Under the pieces are notes generated by a model. That model was not told where the DNA came from, did not search any database, and was given only the letters and a program-made list of their open reading frames with translations. A program made the position numbers and the translations under genes. From Viridothelium virens (Eukaryota; Ascomycota; Dothideomycetes; Trypetheliales; Trypetheliaceae): 56,306 bases of DNA. How positions within the stretch are numbered: position 1 is the stretch's first letter; each line of letters begins with the position of its first letter. This document shows positions 20,835-32,192 of the stretch, piece after piece. Location: NCBI GenBank assembly GCA_010094025.1, contig ML991881.1:1-56306 (forward strand), in the 5' to 3' direction.

Positions 20835-23800
20835 GGATTTGATGGTTGATTCGCGAGGTCAGGAAGCCGTCCAGAAGAAGTTGAAATGCTGCCTAGATAT
20901 CAAAAAAGCGGTAAGAGTCATCTTGGGTACTGTCATGCTTGTGAAACCGCGCGTGGCTTGAGTCTTCGTGTGACGGACTTAGAATCGATAGATATGCTAC
21001 GGTCGTCATTGGAATAGCAGACAGTTATTCCCTTGACAACGAGGAGGGTATCTTTGTGATACAGTGGCATTTAATTTCTATCAAAGCCTCAGGTCCAGAA
21101 ACGGGGAAGAGGTCGGAGACGGAACGTTACACCAATGCTTTTGAAGCTATCATTATCCCTGGAGGCAATTATTAAACGACCAGCTAGCTGTACAGGGTCC
21201 TTGGGGTAGGTGACGACAATAGGAAAGGTGAGAGGTCTGATTTTACCCTATACAATCTCAAGAGTCCATTTCAATCTGGCTTTCGTCCTCATGCGACAAC
21301 CATCAAGACACTTGACATATATTAAAGCGCAATAGTTGTTCGTGGACCCATTCATTTCGAACGCAGGCTCTCCGCTTGGAAATGTCTACAAGCCTAGTCT
21401 ACCCGGATGTAATGGGAGGTTTCTGAAGACACGCTGCCATGACACGTTTGAACGCTATTCCAAGCAATTCAGGACATTCGTTCTCTCGGAAGGGAGCCGA
21501 AAGACGGTAGTGACTCTCATCTAGTCGTGTGTAATGTGTTTGTGGCTCTCCAGGGCCCAGTCCGAGGTACACTGTCACTCTAGGCAAGAACATGGTGGCG
21601 GCTGGGTGCGACATTTAATTCAGAAATAATGGTATATGGACTAGTGAGCTCTACAATACTCAGAACATATGAGATGTTGCAGGCCACATCAGCACGCGCT
21701 TTTGAGCATTTGATACGTGTCTCACGCAAACAAGTTGCGAAAGGTGATCGCGAAAAAAGTCCGTAATGCAGACATGTGGATGAATCCCTAATAGAGAGCT
21801 CTTGCCGATTCGACTGAAAAGATAAGCGACATAGTCACGCGTGCATTGTTGGGCATCCACACATGCACGTATCGAAGAGTCAGTCAACTATCGCCTTGGT
21901 TCTTTCGGGATTCGGACGCGGTGTACAAGGTGCTGAGTCAGTGACTGGGAGACGATGCACGAAGTCGACTCGGTAGAATGCCATACTCCATGTCTTTCTC
22001 GGTCGATGAGCAAATGTGATGAGCGTGCTTTGCATCGAATAGACATGACTCCTTCCCTTCACAGTGCATCACTGCATCTACGAAACAATCGCAAAGGTTA
22101 AGCAGTGGAAAGCTCTGAAGTCGTGCATATCATTCATTAATCGTACCGAAAATCCACCAGCCCACCTTGCCCAAACCCCACACACGCGAGGATAGTGCAA
22201 GGTAGAGTGGTAGGGAGGGGGAAGGGTTTATTCTCCGAGTGACAGACCGGGTGCCTTGACAGAGTCTCTCCCCACGAATGAGAACCGAGAAAGTTTGGAT
22301 TGATCGTCAGGGGACCGGATGCTTCCACGGTAGATTGGACCCTGGTGCGGATACCTCCACCGACAGGTGAAAGCGATCTAAGGTAATAATAATGAAAGAG
22401 AAGTTGCAGGTGTAAGTATCCCTAATGGATGCGATAGTGGCGAGTTATGTCGTTATTGCAGAATTATACCAAGGGATAGCATCGGAGCAGATTCAGGGTT
22501 GATTGCTCATGAACCTTATCCTTTGCTCGGAGCTCAGGAACAGCGATCTCAAGAGGAACCACGTCTCTTTGACACAGTAGCCGATGCAGACGGATCATCA
22601 GGCTTCGGGACATCTGTTTGGTGTTTATCTCAATGTTCAACTTTATCTTGCAGCTTAAACTCATTGTAGAGACAAGACCGAGGTATCGGCAAACCTTTTT
22701 TCAACCAATGCGATTCCACGATGGAGAATCTACCGTACGCGTGGCAATGATACCAGGGTCAGTCCGCCGTGAACTCTGCAGACTTTGGCATTTTCTTTCG
22801 TGAGACTAATGGGTAAGCGAGGAGCATAATGCTTTGCGACCTCGCTACAACAGACGATGCGCTACTGTACGTACCGGCAAGCGAGTCAAGACGACAAACG
22901 TCGCCTTTAAGACGGTATAGACGACGAGATCGGCAGAGTACTATTGTCGCACCATGAATTGATTCGATCTGGTGGTGAGCGACCGCCATAAGCCAGCGCG
23001 ACAAATAACAAGAAGCTCGCCTAATAAATAGTTGGCAAAGTTTTATAGGGTATTTTCAAGGTTTCGAGGCGCATCTCTTCTTTGGGGTTTAGAGCACGGA
23101 GCAGCCTTCTGTTCTTGATGCCACCTCCGTACTAGGAGAAGGATTAGTTCATTTAGGCTTACCGCCGCGCAACCAGGAGGCTTGACCGTCGCTGCAAGTG
23201 ATCACCAAGGACCAAGGTAAGATTCGTTGTCAGCAGAAGCCATCGCATACACTGAAACCCTAAAAGTCTCACGGCTGAGGGAGGCACCAAGTCGAGAAGT
23301 TGCAGATGCGACGAGGTGGAGGGAAGAGAGTTTATGTGAATTCTGGTTGTGGGGTGCGTACGAGAGGTGTGGTACCTTACCAGGTAGGGTGGTAGGGTTA
23401 GTCAGAGGAGACACCGGTATGCCTGAAGCGGTAAAGAACTCCAACTAGAAGGATTTCGATTCCACCCTGCCGGGTTTTCTGCAGTCACAAACGTCAGAGT
23501 GGTTAGGATGTTGAAGAACGAACTCACGTCAGCTCCTGGCACATGGCAACCATGCGTAGCATGATACTGCGCCGTGTGACACGAACAACATTCTCGTTCT
23601 CCAGCAGAAAAGGCCTCAGGATTGATCAAGACCATCTCAGGGCAGAGGATTCACCGCTTGCCATCAAGATCCCCTAAGACATACGCTAATTGTGAATGGT
23701 ATGCAGCCGTCATGGTAGTTAAGCCTCAACCACCGCGCCGCCCCGTCCATGGGGTACGTGCTTTCACGAGCCCTAATCTGCATGCGTGATGGAAGCTTCG

Positions 23801-24649
23801 TTCTTCTCTCCGCCTCCGCTATGCGGTAATTAGATTGGGTAATTCAGTTCCATACAGGGTTAGAGTGTAGACCGGTTGCTTTTTTGGGACGCCAGAGCTG
23901 GTCAGTGAGATGGTGGAGATAGTGGAAAGTCTGACCTGCCAGGCTGGCGGCCCGCAAACCCAACTGAGCCAGGAACGCCGGGCTCCTCTGTGGCACCGTG
24001 ATCGTCTTTCACGGTCGTCCAATTTCGGTACCAGACTTCAGGGAGGCATGTTTAATGCCTTGCCTTGCGACTGGTACGATTGTGGAGACTGGAGAGAGAG
24101 AACATTGAATGTACTGTCGAGATATGATTTTGTACAGGGAGGAGGACGAGAGGTGAGGGAGGTCAGCATTAGACGCATTGCATGCAGACCACTTCACAGA
24201 CGTCATGCATATCTGCCAACACGATACTAATCAAGCTTAAACCGAGATCACAATGGTCGAAACCGAAGAGAAAGACACGTGGGGTTGCATCCGTTGGAGC
24301 CGCCAAATCTGTTGGTTTCAGCCCGGCTGCAGTCTCTCATAGGGCCCTGGGAGGCGTCCTAGGTAAGCTCGCGCATGCACACCCTCCTGCAAGATGACCC
24401 ACAAGCTAAAATGTTAGCTGACCTTTAAACAAGATGAAAGAGCAGATCAGGCCTCTGGGGTCCCGTCCAGGATGATCTTCACGCATGCCGCAGCGCATTC
24501 TTAGGAGAGACGATCCCTCTACAGGTCGAGAGTACATACCCACTCGTGCTACTCTGCTGTGCCACCGTTGATTTTTGTACATCTTCTTTGAACCTGCCGC
24601 TAGCCGTTGATGACCTCTTATCCTCCTCTCTTCAGAGCTCTCAGCTCCC
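20835..24649. other. Gene-poor interval of 3.8 kb
   Basis: I see no gene I can support. All open frames are under about 110 codons. A minus-strand frame at 23402-23635 has a Cys/His-rich stretch (CCSCHTAQYHATHGC) and a plausible splice, but the product would be only about 62 residues with no family match by eye. Near 22820-22990 runs of CGAC/GACG give locally higher GC. No tRNA or structural RNA was recognised. Confidence 0.4.
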
Positions 24650-26062
24650 ATGGCTTCGTTGCCCTGGCCTAGGCCTGACGTATTACCGCCCAATGTTGAA
24701 CGAGGCTCTGCTGTCGCCAAAACAGCTTGGGTCCTTTTTACCATCTCGACCGTTTTGATACTTGGCCGAGTATATTCTAAACTCTTCAAGCTAAAGCGTC
24801 TTGCTGTGGATGATGCCTTGATGGTTTTTGCTTGGGTAAGTCTCTTAAGACGCAATTAGACTCGTTGCGACTTCTAACTTCGAAAAGGCGACAGCCCTGA
24901 TTTATTCTATTGCAATCCAAAAAGCATTTCATGATGGCCTTGGGCGTCATTGGGAATATCTGACCATACCCTCGAGTCTTGCCATCTTGAAATGGATTTA
25001 CGTTGCTCAAGCTTTCTGCATCATCTGCCCTGTGTTTGGCCGGGTCTCCTTTTGCTTTTACCTTCTTGCCATCATCGGGAAAGTAAAGCACGAATTGAAA
25101 TATCCCCTCTACGCCTTCGCCTTGCTGCAGATCGTCACAAATTTTGCCTTGGTCGTGACGCTGTATTCCATCTGCGGGACAGACTTTGTAATTATTGGAA
25201 AGTATGCATGGCTGGATCTTGATTCACTCCGACCAGATCGCTGATCATTCATGTAGTCCTGCAACGACTTGTTACAAACCATCACCCTGGGCTAATTTTA
25301 CGTTCTTCGTCGGCTGTAGGGCTTCCTCGACGGGCTTAAATGGTTGGAACTCACGCTAATAGACGTCCAGCCATCAACGTACTCACCGATGCATTCCTCA
25401 CCTTGGCGCCTTCGCTGATGGTATGGAAATTCCGAACTCACCTGAGAGTCAAAGTTGCCGCCTGTATTCTCCTGAGCTTGAGTATTGTGTAAGTTCAGAA
25501 CGCCGACAAGTACGAGAACTCGCATACTAACATCTTTTCAGTGCCATGGGAGCTGCTATTTGGAGAACGGTGGAAGTCCATGTCCTCTTTCAATCCGACA
25601 TTGATTTTGCCTGTAAGACAATCTTTCACAAGTCACCGCGAATTCGCTGACATGGAGATAGACGACATAAACCCTTATTTCCACGCCTCATCTGTCGAAT
25701 TGAACGTAGTCATTATCGCCGCCTCAATACCAACGCTTGGCCCCATCTTCAAGCGCAAACGCGGGAAAGGCTCCAGCTCTGGTTCGAGCGGTCGATTTCT
25801 GTCCGGCGATACCGACGAGATCCAGTACAACGTCGGTCAAGCGCTGGGTATGCGGATGCCAAAACTTGGAAACTCGGTCGTGATTACAGGAGGTCCATTG
25901 GCAAGAGGACCTAGCGACGAGGAGACGCTACCTTTGTCTCCCATGAAGCCAGCGGCTATTAAAAGAACGATGCACACGGATGTCTCGGTGCAATATACCG
26001 GTGGTATATCGGAAGAAATGATTGAAACCTTCCCGCCTGTACGAACTACTGTAAAATTCTAA
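24650..26062 (+). CDS. Fungal rhodopsin-like / PTH11-type integral membrane protein
   Basis: Six exons: 24650-24835, 24888-25201, 25257-25315, 25371-25488, 25542-25612 and 25662-26062. All five introns are short GT-AG. The joined frame is 382 residues. It shows seven hydrophobic segments and family marks: an N-terminal block AKTAWVLFTISTVLILGRVY, DDALMVFAW, a Cys-containing loop (NPATTCYKP...W) after helix 4, NVLTDAFLTLAPSLMVWK at helix 6, and SSVELNVVIIAASIPTLGP at helix 7. The cytosolic tail of about 120 residues has Ser/Gly-rich and acidic patches. This matches the large Pezizomycotina family of rhodopsin-domain proteins, which includes PTH11-like receptors. Here the N-terminal CFEM domain of PTH11 is absent. 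The ligand is unknown and a sensory role is inferred from the family. Six in-frame joins make the model strong. Confidence 0.85.
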
Positions 26063-26180
26063 TATTACATATTTCATTAATGCGGCCTGGTCCGTTCCCA
26101 CGATTAGGGAGTCTTCTAACGATCTAGGCTCGAAATGCTATATTGATAAGCTCCTTGGGAAGATACATTCACCTGGTGAT

Positions 26181-28220
26181 CTAACGAGAATGCGCCCCAT
26201 CAGGGCTCGACGATTGGGCATACCTCATTGCATCTCTTCTTTCTACATCCCGCATCTGCTCGACGTCCCTCTCAGTCGCACTACCTGTCTTGACTCTTTG
26301 TTTCAGCTGATCTAGCGTGCTAAGCAGCCCTTGCGTCTCTGTATCATTCCCACCCTCGTGACACATAACCTCCAGTAGACCAACCAGCTTTGGTATATGC
26401 TTTCCTCTGGCATGTGCGAAACCTGGTGTTCTTCTGGCTATCAGGATGACGAGGAGCTCCAACAAACCATCCAGCGGCTTGGTTTCTTTGGCCAGATAGG
26501 CCTGTTGTTTGCGAATCAGATCTTCTTTGACGCCTCTCCGCGCATTCACTTCATCTACCAGCTCAGCGATCCGGTACTGAGGCGGAAAAGTCCTAAGGTC
26601 TTCGATACCACGCCATTGAGTTTTCAGCGCATCCAGCTTCCGGTTCAAGGATTTGTCATTACATTGCTGCGCCAGCTTCGAAAGTGGGGCCTGAGGCTTA
26701 AGATTCTGCGGTATCAATGTCTCCTGAACCCACGCCTCCAGCGTTTCTTCCAGAATCTTTGCGAAATCGGTATTGGTCTTTAGGCTCTTGTTGAATTCAT
26801 AGGCAAGGTCTGCCTTGAACAATATCCGATCGCAGTATTGGAGTCTGAACCGTTCTCTCATCGTGTCATATCCTCTGGCCAGCTCCTCCTCGAAAATAGA
26901 CTTGACGCGCTGGGTCATTTCCCGATTCAGCAGCCCATGCCTCAGCTCGTTACGTTCCCCAGACGAAAGTCTCTTTTCATTTTTCAGGATACCGTTCAGA
27001 GCGTCGGCTGAATCAAACGTAGACACTGCTGTTGCGCTTTCGACTTGTTTAGCTGCACCATCTCGAGCTGATTGTTCCAGCGCCATCTCCAAGCTCTGTC
27101 GGCGCTTGTCGGAGATAAGCAGATTGCCGAATCGAGAGCAAGGCGTCTGGAGGAGGAGGTTTGCATTCTTCCCATCGATGGCATCTGGCGGAGAATATGT
27201 CGTGAGTAGATTCGCAACTTCAGATTGTATGTGACTTGGTAGATCTGCAAACAAAACCCTGGCAATTCCGGCCTCGGAAAGATCGCCGTCTAGTTGACTC
27301 GCCAGACCATGCAGCCATAACGAAGAGAAAGCAATGTCATCTTTGGTGATGTATACAATGCCCTCTTTTGAGATCTGCTCACGTAGTAGCGCCCTCGTTT
27401 TAGCAATGAGTTGTTGCTCACCACACGGCCTTCGCACTGGCTCCAGCATGTTCACATACTGCAAGTCGCCCGTCCGCAAGTCCTCTGCAATGGATGAATT
27501 TGGTGTGAATACTACAGCATCTTGACTGTAGTCTTGAAGCCAGCCACTAATAACTGTATGATCATAATTCAAAAGTTCCATTGCTAGAAGCAGAGCATGA
27601 GTGTTTGGTAACTTGAGATCCTGGAAATCCGATGTCTGGACCAATTTCTGAACTATGGCTTGGTCTTGTGCAGTCTGCATTATTTTGTGGATGCCAGTTA
27701 GGTATCTTTCGTGCGATTCTTTGGAGATGAGGGCGTCCCCATCTGCTAATATCTCCAGATGGATTGGGTTGTCTGCAGCGTGGATGCGGTTGAGCTTCTG
27801 GACAAGATCTCGCATCTGGCCAAGGTCGATGTCATTGCCGCGAGCAAAGTGTTTTATTGAGACGCCTATACGATGTGAAATGGTTTTGAGTTCGTCTTGT
27901 ATTATGTCTTCCTCCTGCTTAGGGATGACGAATCTCCTGCCTGAGCTCAGCAGGCAATCTACGATCTCAGACTTAAGGATTTCCGAGCATTGAGATGGCG
28001 TGATATCAAATCTGGACGGAAGCGCATCGAGACTGATGCGTTCTCTGGAGCTCTCGCATAACGTTCTGAATTCTTTCTTAATCCAGGATGAACTAAGTAA
28101 ATGGGTTTCGGCGGTAGTTGGAACCAGTGTCCCATCGTATGGATTTATTGCTTGATTTGATCCCGGTGAAAATTGTTTGATCAACTCCCGCATATCACCA
28201 AGATCAAAAACACTCGACAT
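26181..28220 (-). CDS. Conserved-looking helical protein of unknown function
   Basis: Single-exon open frame of 679 residues with good codon structure. I do not recognise the family. It is predicted largely alpha-helical, with no signal peptide and no membrane segment. An early segment (RISLDALPSRFDITPSQCSE) has the helix-turn pattern of a winged-helix-like fold, and a charged C-terminus (ATERDVEQMRDVERRDAMR) looks like coiled coil. The length and winged-helix pattern recall UFL1-type UFM1 ligase components, but this is too weak to assign. It lies head-to-head with PDCD5, 335 bp apart. Expression is likely because the frame is uninterrupted over 2 kb. Confidence 0.7.
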   Translation of the reverse strand: MSSVFDLGDMRELIKQFSPGSNQAINPYDGTLVPTTAETHLLSSSWIKKEFRTLCESSRERISLDALPSRFDITPSQCSEILKSEIVDCLLSSGRRFVIPKQEEDIIQDELKTISHRIGVSIKHFARGNDIDLGQMRDLVQKLNRIHAADNPIHLEILADGDALISKESHERYLTGIHKIMQTAQDQAIVQKLVQTSDFQDLKLPNTHALLLAMELLNYDHTVISGWLQDYSQDAVVFTPNSSIAEDLRTGDLQYVNMLEPVRRPCGEQQLIAKTRALLREQISKEGIVYITKDDIAFSSLWLHGLASQLDGDLSEAGIARVLFADLPSHIQSEVANLLTTYSPPDAIDGKNANLLLQTPCSRFGNLLISDKRRQSLEMALEQSARDGAAKQVESATAVSTFDSADALNGILKNEKRLSSGERNELRHGLLNREMTQRVKSIFEEELARGYDTMRERFRLQYCDRILFKADLAYEFNKSLKTNTDFAKILEETLEAWVQETLIPQNLKPQAPLSKLAQQCNDKSLNRKLDALKTQWRGIEDLRTFPPQYRIAELVDEVNARRGVKEDLIRKQQAYLAKETKPLDGLLELLVILIARRTPGFAHARGKHIPKLVGLLEVMCHEGGNDTETQGLLSTLDQLKQRVKTGSATERDVEQMRDVERRDAMRYAQSSSPDGAHSR

Positions 28221-28555
28221 CGTAGAGATCTTGAAATTAATAGGACGGCGTGTTATGTGTTTTCAAAGTAGCAAAAGGTGAAAGTTGAAGACTGCGGAGC
28301 TTCGGTCATGACGGAGAAAGCACTCCAGCCCCAAATGAAGCAATTCGGTACGGAGGAGATGATACACTAGTTGTGATTCTCTGAAAAGATTGGAATAGTC
28401 GTTGCTGTCTGCGATAGTTGGTGATGCTGGGATTCTTAAGTACTTCAGAAATCATGTCAGAATTGAGGCACGGACCAAAGTGACGCATGCCCCACAGACG
28501 CGAAACCTCGTGATTCCGCCAGGCTTCACAACTACCTGGTCTCTCGCAATTCAAC
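28221..28555. promoter_or_regulatory. Short bidirectional promoter region
   Basis: A 335-bp spacer between the 679-residue gene (minus) and PDCD5 (plus), so both must be driven from here. No specific site is claimed. Confidence 0.5.
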
Positions 28556-29166
28556 ATGTCAGATGCAGACCTTGAAGAGGTGAGCAAAGTGTTGCCTTTC
28601 TAGCACATATCTAACGAAAGCCTCAAAGATCAGAAGAGCGCGACTTCAGCAACTGAGGCAACAAGGCGGCGGGGGCGGAGGTGCTGGCGGAGAAGAAGGG
28701 CAGGAAGATCAACAAAAGTGAGCTTTAAAATTCCTCGGACAGGCTAATTCTTGTCATTAATTCTTGGTACCTAGACAACGTGAAGGTAATTAAGTCCTGT
28801 TTGGCAAACTGAATGCATATTAATGGATGAACTCGTCTGGCAGCCGAAGCTCGTTCACACATCCTTTCTCAAATCCTAACCCCAGACGCCGCTGATCGTC
28901 TTGGCCGGATACGACTTGTTCGCGAATCGCGAGCTACGGACGTGGAGAATCGGCTTATCATGCTTGCGCGCTCGGGGCAGCTACGAAGCAAAGTCACAGA
29001 AGACCAGCTAAAAGACATCTTGACGGCTATTTCAGAGCAGCAAGGGGCAAAGGGAGGAGCTGATGGTTCCGGAGAGGGAGGCGGAGATAGCGTTGGCACT
29101 ATAAAGGTACAGAGGAAGAGAGGAGGCTGGGATGACGATGATGACGATGATTTGCTGGATTTATGA
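28556..29166 (+). CDS. Programmed cell death protein 5 homologue (PDCD5/TFAR19)
   Basis: Four exons: 28556-28579, 28629-28717, 28775-28785 and 28844-29166. The joined protein is 148 residues. Exon 3 is a microexon of only 11 nt, needed to keep frame across the conserved QQKQREAEARSHIL segment. The protein shows the DNA-binding-related family architecture: a short acidic N-terminus, a Gly-rich linker after IRRARLQQLRQQ, and the helical core (ILSQILTPDAADRLGRIRLV, ENRLIMLARSGQL) with a C-terminal acidic tail of seven Asp residues ending DLLDL. PDCD5 family proteins are small nuclear/cytosolic factors; in fungi they interact with chaperonin and translation machinery. The function in this organism is inferred from the family. 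Confidence 0.92.
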
Positions 29167-29326
29167 TACCATGATCAAGGTGGCTTGCAGAGAACCATGA
29201 AGATCTCCCAAATTATGGCTTCACAATGCATTGGTCGGAGTTGGGAAAATCCAGACTAGAAATCATCAGGACTTGGGCTCTTACATATTCTTCCCTGTTT
29301 TCACAAGATGGCATTGCTGGAATATT

Positions 29327-30306
29327 TCATGCATCCTTCAATCCACCGATTCGGTCCTTGGCCTCTTTTGCTGCCTTTTCTGCCTTTCTCTTCTCCCTGA
29401 GCATCTTCCTTGTGTCACGCAGATCCGGCGGTTTTTCGACGCCAAGCTCTGCCCTCAAATCATCGACGTCTGTCTCTAATTGTTCTTCCCAATAAACATT
29501 AATAACCTCCTTAGCCTTGAACCCATTTGCAAGCGCCCAGGGCAAATATGTGCTGAAGAATCTCTCTCGCTCGGCTTTCTTCAATCTTAAGACGGCTGTC
29601 AAACTCAGACCTGTCATAGGGAGCAAGGTATTCGCGTATTCGAAGCCCTTGAGCGCAATCTCACCCTCTATAAAAACTGGAAGCCCGGTTAAGGCATGAC
29701 TAAAATCATGACATTCGCGATAGCGCTGCATAACGTAGGCACATTCCTCATTGTCTATATATCGTACCTGATCACGAGTATCAGGACTGACACCTTCACG
29801 ATCAAGCCAGGCGGCGTAAGTCCGGCCAACTGTGTTGGGAGGCAAAGTACGAAGATACGGCATTGAGAGAGTTTGCGAGGTGATACGGGGACGGTCGCGA
29901 AGGATACGTCTGCCAGTTGGCGAAGCAAGCATGGCATTTCGAAGGCGATAGATAAAGTAGGGTGTTGCTGTGGCTTCCCCAAGTGCTGCTATAAGGTCTG
30001 TGGAGCTCATGATATTAGCAAGCCTAGAATGAATGTCATGATAGAAATATAGTGAATTGAGATATTGATTGTGCACATCGTACCATGTCGTCTAGGATTG
30101 AGAAGAGAACCTAGCGCCGAGCCTACAGCGAGAGCACCTCTCTCAATCGTAGTAAGAGGAACATGTCCTTCATAGTTTGGAGGCGGTCGATTGAGAACGG
30201 AGAAGAGGCGAATCTCAGGGGGCGCAGCCAGCAGAGATCCGAATCTGGCTGTAGACCAGCTGCGCTGCGCCAAAGAACGCTTCAACATAATTGTCATGAA
30301 GATCAC
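29327..30306 (-). CDS. COQ4: Ubiquinone biosynthesis protein COQ4, mitochondrial
   Basis: Two exons, 30084-30306 and 29327-29997, with an 86-bp intron (29998-30083). The joined protein is 297 residues. COQ4 organises the coenzyme Q synthesis complex on the matrix side of the inner mitochondrial membrane and has been linked to C1 decarboxylation. The N-terminus is basic and hydroxylated ([20 protein letters not shown]), as expected for a mitochondrial presequence. The core shows the typical blocks [40 protein letters not shown] and [19 protein letters not shown]. His171, Asp172 and His175 form the HDxxH zinc motif. The C-terminus is Lys/Arg/Glu-rich. The start could be Met1, Met4 or Met7; Met7 gives the most presequence-like start. 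Confidence 0.93.
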
Positions 30307-31118
30307 AGGCGGTGCTGAAGTCGCTCAGGATTCCAGGTGGATAATTGAAGTAAGGGACTCTAGGTAAGGTACGGGCAGGGGTCCCTTGCCAAGCACATCA
30401 CTCATCCACATCGAAGACCGAGCCAATACTTTCTCCGCCTACAGCTCGCGACGCTCTCATGTTCCACTCGGGGCTGCACTAACGACAATTTTAGGCGTAT
30501 TACGACTATTATAGGCAATTCGTAGGGGACACCATACGTCAAATTGTGTACATTCCATTTCGGCGCATCCGAATGCCAGCCTCCAACTTGCAAGTGCTGT
30601 CCAAGCATGCCAAGATATATTCTATAGTCTGGCTTATGCGCCCGTCAGACCCTAACTGATATGGACTCGTGTGGCGATCGGTGACTTGACTCAGCATCTA
30701 TCGTTTGGTCGTGCTCAGCAGATTGGCATTTGCCACGGTTTTGCTTCAGCATCAGGTCTGCTAGAGTAACGGCACTACCGATCCTATCCTTGTCAGGCTA
30801 CTGTGGGCTGTACTTCACAAACTCTTTGATTGGCTACGGTCATAAATATGCACTACAATACTAAATGCATACAAGTAGATTTTAGCTGGATACAGTGGAG
30901 TTTTGCAGGTATGAAACAAGGATAATTGTGAAGGCAGCCCAGTTTTCAAGGGTTTTTACTCTATGAGCCGTGCGGAACGGCCCTGCTTCATACCTACCTA
31001 GGGAATACGTCACCCATGGCCTTCGAAATGTAATATTCACGGTTTAGATGCCACATTTCTCAATACGAATCTATTATGTTGTAGTCATGTAGGTCTCCTA
31101 AGCATTACTGAGATCAGG
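30307..31118. other. Intergenic, no gene seen
   Basis: 812 bp between the start of COQ4 (minus) and the secreted orphan (plus), so it holds two promoters. Locally AT-rich sequence occurs at 30840-30905. No repeat or RNA gene was recognised. Confidence 0.4.
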
Positions 31119-32192
31119 ATGCATTTTACAGTCCATCTCTCCAACTCTGCTTTCCGCCTTTTCAAGCTCCGTGTCACTATTCAAACTTACCTACCTCTCT
31201 ACATTCGCTCTCGTAGAATGGTTATCTTATTTCCCCAGGATAGACTCATCTGCTACCTTGCGCTTATTACCACAGCGCTAGGTGCTATAGTCCCTCACAT
31301 CCCAATATTAAGCAATCACGCGCGATGTGTGTCCAATAATACTTACCTCCCACAGTACAGTGCCGCGCCCCAAAACCAATCCGAGCCTGGCAGTATTAAC
31401 AATTGTACGATTCCGGAAGCGGCTGAGTTCAACGAATCAAGTACGAACAATCTGCAAAAGCGAGTGTTTGATGGTCCGCGAGATAGGATCATCTGGCTCG
31501 GTAAATTTATTTCTCGGAACAGCCAATGGCTCTCACAGAGAGAGCACTCCGAGAGTGAGAGGAGGGCCAGAAGTACACAATTCCGATTTCCTACCGAAGG
31601 AGGAACTGCTATGGGAGTCAGAGCGATGTTTGATTACACCGCTATTATAATAATATCCCGGATAGGTGTCTCTCTTTCAATTATCCCGGAAGTACCCGTC
31701 TTTAAGGACCGCCAAAATATTGAGCGGGATGATCGAACTTTCTACCGACTAGGCTTTGGCGCCCTTCGAAGACAAGTAAACAGAAGATATGGGCTCGGAC
31801 TGCAGGACCTTAGGGAGCCAGGGCACCTTTTGGCTGCCGAACACGGGCCGCAGGTCTTTATTTTTACGCCGCGCGGACCTGGGGCAGTTCTGCGATGGCA
31901 GCGGAAGATCGATCAGCTTAGTCGAAACCTACACGATCTTTTTGGTCAGCCGCCTGAAGTTATAGGATATATTGTACGCCCTCGTCAACAGTCATACGGT
32001 GTCCAACCAACCCCCAGCACACCATATGCTGCCTGGGGGGCACGGGCAATTGTAGAAGTTAATGTGAATGACGACATAATGTATGTCCCACCAGCTGAAA
32101 ACGATACAGTCGATAGAATTTGGCTAGGAAGGTGGAAGTTGTGGCTCGAGGATACAGTGATTCGTGAGGAGATCTTCTGTCCCTACACTTAG
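31119..32192 (+). CDS. Orphan secreted protein with propeptide and Kex2-type site
   Basis: Single-exon frame of 357 residues. Met34 (31218) is the better start because it is followed by a classical leader (LICYLALITTALGAIVPHIP), whereas the first 33 residues are basic and would mask it. After the leader is a region rich in Asn-X-Ser/Thr sequons, then Lys-Arg at NNLQKRVFDG. Cleavage there by a Kex2-like protease would release a mature part of about 240 residues. The mature part contains IIWLGKF early and DRIWLGRWKLWLED near the end, a possible internal similarity. Only one Cys is seen near the C-terminus. I do not recognise the family. A secreted interaction or effector-type role is a guess from architecture only. 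Confidence 0.65.
   Translation: MHFTVHLSNSAFRLFKLRVTIQTYLPLYIRSRRMVILFPQDRLICYLALITTALGAIVPHIPILSNHARCVSNNTYLPQYSAAPQNQSEPGSINNCTIPEAAEFNESSTNNLQKRVFDGPRDRIIWLGKFISRNSQWLSQREHSESERRARSTQFRFPTEGGTAMGVRAMFDYTAIIIISRIGVSLSIIPEVPVFKDRQNIERDDRTFYRLGFGALRRQVNRRYGLGLQDLREPGHLLAAEHGPQVFIFTPRGPGAVLRWQRKIDQLSRNLHDLFGQPPEVIGYIVRPRQQSYGVQPTPSTPYAAWGARAIVEVNVNDDIMYVPPAENDTVDRIWLGRWKLWLEDTVIREEIFCPYT

Noticed and set aside
23402-23635. Possible small Cys/His-rich gene on the minus strand
   Set aside because: A splice is possible, but the product would be about 62 residues with no family resemblance or supporting context.
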